Of a DNA stretch of 20,296 bases, positions 15,467-20,296 are shown piece by piece. The position numbers were made by a program, and so were the translations under genes. A model generated the notes under the pieces. That model was not told the origin of the DNA and did not search any database. It worked only from the letters and a program-made list of their open reading frames with translations. How positions within the stretch are numbered: the stretch's first letter is position 1; every line of letters starts with the position of its first letter. The DNA lies in NCBI RefSeq assembly GCF_001655005.1, contig NZ_LXET01000011.1, positions 1 through 20,296 on the forward strand, written 5' to 3'. This DNA is from Hafnia paralvei ATCC 29927 (GTDB taxonomy: Bacteria > Pseudomonadota > Gammaproteobacteria > Enterobacterales > Enterobacteriaceae).

Positions 15467-16277
15467 GGATTCTGTGAATAAAACGAGCGCGGGCAAAAAC
15501 GATAGCATCGGCAGAACGCTGCTGGTGGTCGTGATTTTGTGTCTGGTGTGTTCAGTGATTGTTGCTGGCTCAGCGGTTGGCTTGAAGCCGATGCAGGAAG
15601 AGCAAAAGCAACTGGATAAACAACGCAACATTCTGGCGGTTGCTGGGTTGATGCATGGCGATAAGCTTGATGCCGAGCAGGTTAAAACGCTGTTTGGTGA
15701 GCGTATTGAGCCACGTTTGCTTGACCTGAAAAGCGGCGAGTTTACGGCAGGCGAGCCGAACTCGTTTGATATGAGCAAAGCGCTGAAAGATCCTAATGCG
15801 AGTACGGCATTGACGCTTGAACAGGATTTGGCGGGTATCAAACACCGTAGCAATATTGTCGAAGTGTATTTGGTAAAAGATGCACAGGGCAAAATTGGTC
15901 AGGTTGTGCTGCCGATATATGGAACAGGTCTGTGGTCGGTGATGTACGCCTTTGTGGCTATCGACACCGATGGCAATACGGTGAAAGGTTTGACCTTCTA
16001 TGAGCACGGTGAAACTCCGGGGCTGGGGGGAGAAATCGAAAATCCGTCATGGCGTGAGAAATGGGTAGGTAAGCAACTGTTTGACGACGGTGGTAAACCG
16101 GCTATACGTATCGTGAAAGGTGGCGCAAATCCACTGGATCCACACGGCGTTGACGGGCTGTCGGGGGCGACGCTGACCGCGAACGGTGTACAGCATACCT
16201 TTGATTTCTGGATGGGTGACAATGGTTATGGGCCATTCCTGAAACGCGTTCGTGAAGGAGCATTGAATCATGGCTGA
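15459..16277 (+). CDS. nqrC: Na+-NQR subunit C
   Basis: This subunit is membrane-anchored with a periplasmic FMN domain. The GTG at 15459 was chosen as start. It follows AAGGAG (15445-15450) and gives the family N-terminus VAKDSVNKT...NDSIGRTLLVV. The frame open further upstream lies inside nqrB. The 272 residues have one N-terminal helix (about 20-42), then a soluble domain with HGETPGLGGEIENPSWREKWVGK. The flavinylation motif DGLSGAT (232-238) has Thr238 as the FMN acceptor. It overlaps nqrB by 8 bp and nqrD by 8 bp. Confidence 0.96.
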   Translation: MAKDSVNKTSAGKNDSIGRTLLVVVILCLVCSVIVAGSAVGLKPMQEEQKQLDKQRNILAVAGLMHGDKLDAEQVKTLFGERIEPRLLDLKSGEFTAGEPNSFDMSKALKDPNASTALTLEQDLAGIKHRSNIVEVYLVKDAQGKIGQVVLPIYGTGLWSVMYAFVAIDTDGNTVKGLTFYEHGETPGLGGEIENPSWREKWVGKQLFDDGGKPAIRIVKGGANPLDPHGVDGLSGATLTANGVQHTFDFWMGDNGYGPFLKRVREGALNHG

Positions 16278-16899
16278 TACTAAAGAGATTAAAAAAGTTT
16301 TGTTGGGGCCGTTGCTCGACAACAACCCGATTGCCTTGCAGATTCTGGGCGTGTGTTCCGCGTTGGCGGTGACGACCAAGCTTGAAACGGCATTCGTGAT
16401 GACCATTGCCGTAACGCTGGTTACTGCGTTCTCCAACTTCTTTATTTCATTAATCCGTCATCAGATCCCGAACAGCGTGCGCATTATTGTGCAGATGGCG
16501 ATTATTGCCTCGCTCGTTATTGTTGTTGACCAGATTTTGCGTGCTTATGCCTATGAAATCTCGAAGCAACTTTCGGTGTTTGTTGGTTTGATCATTACCA
16601 ACTGTATCGTGATGGGGCGTGCTGAAGCTTATGCCATGAAGTCACCGCCGATTGAAAGTTTTATGGACGGTATCGGCAACGGTTTGGGCTATGGCGTCAT
16701 TCTGATTCTGGTCGGTTTCCTGCGTGAACTGTTTGGTTCAGGCAAGCTGTTTGGTATCACCGTGCTGGAAAGCGTGCAAAACGGCGGTTGGTATCAACCG
16801 AACGGTCTGTTCCTGCTGGCACCGAGTGCGTTCTTTATTATCGGTATGCTGATTTGGGCTCTGCGTACGTTGAAGCCTGAACAGATTGAGAAGGAGTAA
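16270..16899 (+). CDS. nqrD: Na+-NQR subunit D
   Basis: This integral membrane subunit pairs with NqrE around an intramembrane 2Fe-2S cluster. The 209 residues have about six helices and no large soluble part. The two cluster ligands sit at the positions known from Vibrio: Cys29 (ILGVCSALAV) and Cys112 (IITNCIVMGRAEA). The start ATG 16270 lies inside the end of nqrC and is preceded by AAGGAG. NqrM, encoded at 19983-20210, is the expected cluster-maturation helper. Confidence 0.97.
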   Translation: MADTKEIKKVLLGPLLDNNPIALQILGVCSALAVTTKLETAFVMTIAVTLVTAFSNFFISLIRHQIPNSVRIIVQMAIIASLVIVVDQILRAYAYEISKQLSVFVGLIITNCIVMGRAEAYAMKSPPIESFMDGIGNGLGYGVILILVGFLRELFGSGKLFGITVLESVQNGGWYQPNGLFLLAPSAFFIIGMLIWALRTLKPEQIEKE

Positions 16900-16904
16900 G
16901 GCAG

Positions 16905-17501
16905 ATGGAACATTATATCAGCCTATTTGTTCGCTCGGTTTTCATTGAAAACATGGCATTAGCCTTCTTTTTGGGTATGTGTACATTTTTGGCCGTTTCC
17001 AAGAAAGTCACCACGGCTTTTGGTTTGGGCGTAGCTGTGACCGTTGTTTTGGGGATTTCTGTTCCTGCCAACAATCTGGTCTATAACTATGTGCTGCGCG
17101 ATAGTGCGCTGGTTGAGGGCGTTGATTTAAGCTTCCTGAGTTTTATCACCTTCATTGGCGTCATTGCGGCCTTGGTGCAGATTCTGGAAATGATCCTCGA
17201 TCGTTTCTTCCCATCTCTGTATAACGCGCTGGGCATTTTCCTGCCGTTAATTACCGTAAACTGCGCCATTTTTGGTGGGGTATCATTCATGGTTCAGCGT
17301 GATTACAACTTCGCTGAGTCCGTGGTATATGGTTTTGGTTCAGGGATCGGATGGCTGCTAGCCATTGTGGCTATGGCGGGTCTGCGCGAAAAAATGAAAT
17401 ATGCCAATGTGCCCGCAGGGCTACGTGGGCTAGGTATCACATTTGTGACCACCGGCCTGATGGCATTGGGCTTTATGTCCTTCTCCGGCGTACATCTCTG
17501 A
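16905..17501 (+). CDS. nqrE: Na+-NQR subunit E
   Basis: This is the pseudo-symmetric partner of NqrD in the membrane. The 198 residues have about six helices. Cluster ligands are Cys26 (FFLGMCTFLAVS) and Cys120 (LITVNCAIFGG), identical in number to the Vibrio subunit. It starts 5 bp after nqrD, with AAGGAG close to the nqrD stop. The C-terminus FTTGLMALGF-like region and FSGVHL end normally. Confidence 0.97.
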   Translation: MEHYISLFVRSVFIENMALAFFLGMCTFLAVSKKVTTAFGLGVAVTVVLGISVPANNLVYNYVLRDSALVEGVDLSFLSFITFIGVIAALVQILEMILDRFFPSLYNALGIFLPLITVNCAIFGGVSFMVQRDYNFAESVVYGFGSGIGWLLAIVAMAGLREKMKYANVPAGLRGLGITFVTTGLMALGFMSFSGVHL

Positions 17502-17519
17502 CAGGACAGGAAGGAACCT

Positions 17520-18746
17520 ATGCAAGAAATTATTCTGGGTGTGGCGATGTTCACCCTGATCGTGGTGGCACTGACCGTCCTGATCTTGTTCGCCAAATCT
17601 AAGCTGGTGAATACCGGCGATATTCATGTCGAAGTGAACGACGATCCGGAAAAGAGCTTTGATGCTCCTGCCGGTGACAAATTGTTAAACATGCTGTCTA
17701 GTCAGGGGATTTTTGTTTCTTCTGCCTGTGGTGGCGGTGGTTCATGTGGCCAGTGCCGTGTACACGTTAAAGAAGGTGGCGGCGATATTCTTCCCACAGA
17801 GTTGGCGCATATTTCCAAGCGTGAGGCGAAAGAGGGCTGTCGTTTAGCCTGTCAGGTTAGCGTGAAGCAGGATCTGAAAATCGAATTGCCGGAAGAGATC
17901 TTTGGCGTGAAAAAGTGGGAGTGTGAAGTTATCTCCAACGATAACGTCGCAACTTTCATTAAAGAGCTAAAGTTACGTATCCCTGAGGGTGAAGCAGTGC
18001 CATTCCGTGCGGGTGGGTATATCCAAATCGAATGCGAACCGCACCACGTGCGCTACGCTGATTTTGATGTACCAGAGGAGTACCGAGGCGACTGGGACAA
18101 GTTCAATCTGTTCCGCTTTGAATCCAAGGTTACTGAGCCGACTATCCGAGCCTACTCTATGGCGAACTACCCAGATGAGAAAGGTCTGATCATGCTGAAC
18201 GTGCGTATTGCTACGCCGCCTCCGGGCGTGCCTGATGCGCCTCCGGGGATCATGTCCTCCTATATCTGGTCGTTGAAGCCGGGTGATAAAGTAACGATTT
18301 CTGGGCCATTCGGTGAGTTCTTTGCGAAAGAAACCGATGCCGAGATGATCTTTATCGGCGGTGGTGCTGGTATGGCACCAATGCGTTCGCACATCTTCGA
18401 TCAGCTCAAGCGTTTGCACACTAAGCGTAAGATGAGTTTCTGGTACGGTGCACGTTCAACGCGTGAAATGTTCTACGTCGAAGACTTCAATAAGCTTGCG
18501 GCAGAGAATCCAAACTTCACGTGGAATATCGCATTGTCCGATCCTCAGCCTGAAGATAACTGGACGGGTTACACTGGCTTTATTCATAATGTATTGCTTG
18601 AAAACTATCTGCGTGCCCACCCAGCACCAGAAGATTGTGAGTTCTACATGTGTGGACCACCGATGATGAATGCTGCTGTGATCAAGATGCTGAAAGATCT
18701 CGGGGTAGAAGACGAGAATATCATGCTTGATGACTTCGGCGGCTGA
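17520..18746 (+). CDS. nqrF: Na+-NQR subunit F (NADH dehydrogenase subunit)
   Basis: This is the electron-entry subunit: NADH to FAD to a 2Fe-2S cluster. The 408 residues begin with one membrane helix (about 4-25). A ferredoxin domain follows with ligands Cys70, Cys76, Cys79 and Cys111 (SACGGGGSCGQCR and RLACQVSV). The ferredoxin reductase domain has the FAD motif RAYSMANYP (210-218). The NADH-binding parts are FIGGGAGMAPMRS (278-290) and CGPPMM (378-383), ending in IMLDDFGG. Ribosome site AGGAAGGAA precedes ATG 17520. It is the last subunit gene. An ERIC element begins one codon-gap later. Confidence 0.98.
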   Translation: MQEIILGVAMFTLIVVALTVLILFAKSKLVNTGDIHVEVNDDPEKSFDAPAGDKLLNMLSSQGIFVSSACGGGGSCGQCRVHVKEGGGDILPTELAHISKREAKEGCRLACQVSVKQDLKIELPEEIFGVKKWECEVISNDNVATFIKELKLRIPEGEAVPFRAGGYIQIECEPHHVRYADFDVPEEYRGDWDKFNLFRFESKVTEPTIRAYSMANYPDEKGLIMLNVRIATPPPGVPDAPPGIMSSYIWSLKPGDKVTISGPFGEFFAKETDAEMIFIGGGAGMAPMRSHIFDQLKRLHTKRKMSFWYGARSTREMFYVEDFNKLAAENPNFTWNIALSDPQPEDNWTGYTGFIHNVLLENYLRAHPAPEDCEFYMCGPPMMNAAVIKMLKDLGVEDENIMLDDFGG

Positions 18747-18869
18747 TAGCCATCGTCCTTGAAGCAGTGGCGGTGTTGGCTGCGCGAGTTAACCCCAGTC
18801 ACTTACTTTTGTAAGCGTCTGGGGATTCGTTCCGTTGCCGCCTTCCTGCATCTTGACATCCATTGGCTA
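18747..18869. repeat. ERIC (intergenic repeat unit) element
   Basis: About 123 bp, against 127 bp for the canonical element. The diagnostic centre is a stem of CCCCAG (18793-18798) with CTGGGG (18819-18824). Nested inside it is CTTAC (18802-18806) with GTAAG (18811-18815). It is flanked by GTTGGCTGCGC on the left and TTGCCGCCTTCCTGCA on the right, both ERIC features. The ends TAGCCA and TGGCTA (18864-18869) are inverted. It starts immediately after the nqrF stop. In RNA it would form a long stem that may act on mRNA stability between nqrF and apbE. Confidence 0.85.
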
Positions 18870-18916
18870 TCTATTTTTGATGAGCTTTTTGTGACATAGC
18901 CAAAAACTGGTTGAAC

Positions 18917-19981
18917 ATGATGATAAATAATACTGCGCGGGCGACCGCGTTTTTTATTAAGAAAACGCGGTGGATGATTTTCTGCGGTTTGGCTTTTTTA
19001 CTGACAGGATGTGGGCCGGAGCAGGTCAACATTGAAGGTAAAACGATGGGGACGTATTACTCCATCAAATATGTCAGTGAATCGGGAATGCCTGCACCTG
19101 AAGAGATTAAGGCTGAGCTAGATAAGCGTTTGGAATTGGTTAACGACCAGATGTCGACCTATCGTTCTAACTCGGAGCTAAGCCGTTTTAATCAAAGTAC
19201 GGATGTGAATAAGCCATTCCCAGTTTCGGCGGCGACGGCGAAAGTGGTATCGGAAGCCATTCGTATCAATAAGATGACGGATGGCGCGTTAGATATCACG
19301 GTGGGGCCCTTGGTGAATCTGTGGGGATTCGGACCGGAAGGTCGTCCTGACCGCGTGCCGAGCGATGAGGAGATCAATCAGCGCCGTAGCTGGATTGGTA
19401 TCGAACACTTGGCTGTTCAAGGTGACGCTTTGGTGAAGGATATTCCACAGCTTTATCTGGATCTTTCGTCTATTGCCAAAGGTTATGGCGTTGACGTAGC
19501 CGCTGAGTATTTGGCCTCATTGCATATCACTAATTACATGGTTGATATCGGTGGTGAAGTACGTACCCGAGGCCTTAACGGAGATGGTGCTCCGTGGCGT
19601 ATTGCTATTGAAAAGCCGCAGGCGGGTCTACAGCAAAGTGCGCAGGTGATCATTCAGCCGGGGGAGATGGCGATTGCGACTTCTGGAGATTATCGCAACT
19701 ACTTTGAGAAGAACGGTCAGCGTTTTTCTCATGAAATTGACCCAAAAACAGGGCGTCCGGTAACGCATCATCTGGTGTCGATTACCGTACTGGCACCAAG
19801 CTGTATGACCGCTGATGGTCTATCAACCGGATTGGATGTGATGGGACCCGAGCGCGGTATGGCGCTGGCAAACTTGCTGGGAATTCCGGTGTTTATGATT
19901 GTTAAGACTGAAAACGGTTTTGAAGATCGCTATTCAGAGGCCTTCAAACCTTATCTGGTGCAATCAACCAAAGGTAAATGA
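18917..19981 (+). CDS. apbE: FAD:protein FMN transferase ApbE
   Basis: This periplasmic lipoprotein uses FAD to attach FMN to Thr in the [S/T]GAT motifs of NqrB and NqrC. The 354 residues begin with a signal peptide ending in lipobox LLTGC (Cys32). Family motifs follow in order: EGKTMGT (40-46), DGALDITVGPLVNLWGFGPEG, DLSSIAKGYGVD (182-193), DIGGEVRTRG (210-219), HEIDPKTGRPV (272-282) and MTADGLSTGLDVMG. Several starts are possible: TTG 18911, ATG 18917 or ATG 18920. None has a clear ribosome site, and 18917 is a choice of convenience. It is downstream of the ERIC element and 1 bp ahead of nqrM. Co-location with nqr fits its role in the complex. Confidence 0.95.
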   Translation: MMINNTARATAFFIKKTRWMIFCGLAFLLTGCGPEQVNIEGKTMGTYYSIKYVSESGMPAPEEIKAELDKRLELVNDQMSTYRSNSELSRFNQSTDVNKPFPVSAATAKVVSEAIRINKMTDGALDITVGPLVNLWGFGPEGRPDRVPSDEEINQRRSWIGIEHLAVQGDALVKDIPQLYLDLSSIAKGYGVDVAAEYLASLHITNYMVDIGGEVRTRGLNGDGAPWRIAIEKPQAGLQQSAQVIIQPGEMAIATSGDYRNYFEKNGQRFSHEIDPKTGRPVTHHLVSITVLAPSCMTADGLSTGLDVMGPERGMALANLLGIPVFMIVKTENGFEDRYSEAFKPYLVQSTKGK

Positions 19982-19982
19982 T

Positions 19983-20210
19983 ATGGCAACGGTATTTATC
20001 GCGACCTTTGTGATGTTTTTAGTGGTGATAGCCGCGATGTCCATCGGTTATATCATCAAACGCAAAAGTATCCACGGCAGCTGCGGTGGTATTGCTAGCC
20101 TTGGGCTTGAAAAAGTATGTGACTGCCCAGAACCTTGTGATGCACGCAAAAAACGGATGGCGCGTGAAGAAGCTCGGCGCGAGATATTGGAGAAGCATAG
20201 GATTTTGTGA
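19983..20210 (+). CDS. nqrM: Na+-NQR maturation factor NqrM
   Basis: This 75-residue membrane protein (formerly DUF539) is needed to assemble the NqrD/E iron-sulfur site. One helix spans about 4-25 and is followed by a basic stretch. A cysteine-rich segment then has Cys34, Cys46, Cys48 and Cys52 (HGSCGGIASLGLEKVCDCPEPC), the likely metal ligands. A charged tail completes it. The ATG starts 1 bp after the apbE stop, so the two are translationally linked. A longer open frame upstream is only read-through of apbE and was not used. Confidence 0.94.
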   Translation: MATVFIATFVMFLVVIAAMSIGYIIKRKSIHGSCGGIASLGLEKVCDCPEPCDARKKRMAREEARREILEKHRIL

Positions 20211-20223
20211 TGGGCGTGTGTTT

Positions 20224-20260
20224 ATGCTGTAAGGCGTAAGGTTTCGTACGCCTAAAGCAT
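20224..20260. repeat. Inverted repeat after nqrM
   Basis: ATGCT (20224-20228) pairs with AGCAT (20256-20260), and inside them AGGCGTA (20232-20238) pairs with TACGCCT (20247-20253). There is no T-run, so termination is uncertain. It could be part of a larger repeat reaching past the window end, since a similar TAGGCGTCC follows at about 20283. Confidence 0.4.
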
Positions 20261-20296
20261 CGAATATCACATTAGCCTTGTGTAGGCGTCCGAGTC

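Noticed and set aside
15218..15892. Long - strand open frame inside nqrB-nqrC
   Set aside because: It is a shadow of the well-supported + strand genes, with no ribosome site and an unlikely Ser/Cys-rich composition.
17973..18419. 148-residue - strand frame inside nqrF
   Set aside because: It lies antisense to the conserved FAD/NADH domain. The Arg/His-rich composition is typical of a shadow frame.
12881..20210. The nqr cluster as RNF (rnfABCDGE)
   Set aside because: NqrA and NqrF are specific to Na+-NQR. The order A-F followed by apbE and nqrM, and the ferredoxin-reductase NqrF, rule out RNF.

Overview
The window reads as a chromosomal segment of an Enterobacterales bacterium. GlrK, QseG, GlrR, GlnB, FadE, GmhA, YafJ and YafK are all close to their E. 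coli counterparts. The presence of a Na+-translocating NADH:quinone reductase (nqr) operon and of a long glutamine-dependent NAD+ synthetase points to a relative outside Escherichia, such as Hafnia, Serratia or Yersinia. Roughly even base composition fits a Hafnia-like genome best. That genus-level guess is inference only. No phage, transposase, tRNA, rRNA or CRISPR array was seen.

Left part (1-1160): no convincing protein gene. Two tandem copies of a roughly 150-175 bp structured repeat (10-156 and 171-346) are followed by a textbook regulatory region. It holds two TGTC-N10-GACA-type GlrR sites, an IHF consensus site and a sigma-54 promoter with GG-N10-GC. This region drives a GlmY/GlmZ-type small RNA from about 649. 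The first strong intrinsic terminator lies only at 959-993.

GlmY control and nitrogen/NAD block (1161-6992, + strand): glrK(qseE), qseG and glrR(qseF) form a sensor kinase / outer-membrane lipoprotein / sigma-54 activator system whose target sites lie just upstream at glmY. Next come a two-domain, glutamine-dependent nadE and glnB (PII), closed by a strong bidirectional terminator.

Middle (6998-12405): a small two-helix membrane protein and fadE lie on the - strand, fadE with a clear FadR operator at its promoter. gmhA (lpcA) and yafJ follow on the + strand. yafK (dpaA) lies on the - strand, overlapping the end of yafJ by 30 bp.

Right part (12881-20210, + strand): a complete Na+-NQR assembly set. 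nqrA-F encode the six subunits. apbE encodes the FMN transferase that loads flavin onto the SGAT threonines of NqrB and NqrC. nqrM encodes the cysteine-rich factor needed for Fe-S maturation in NqrD/E. Every known ligand residue checked is present. An ERIC element of about 123 bp sits directly after the nqrF stop codon, between nqrF and apbE.

Most of the window is well-understood housekeeping. The least explained parts are the tandem structured repeats at the left end, the long 3' stretch after the GlmY core, the long leader of nqrA, and the small membrane protein between glnB and fadE.
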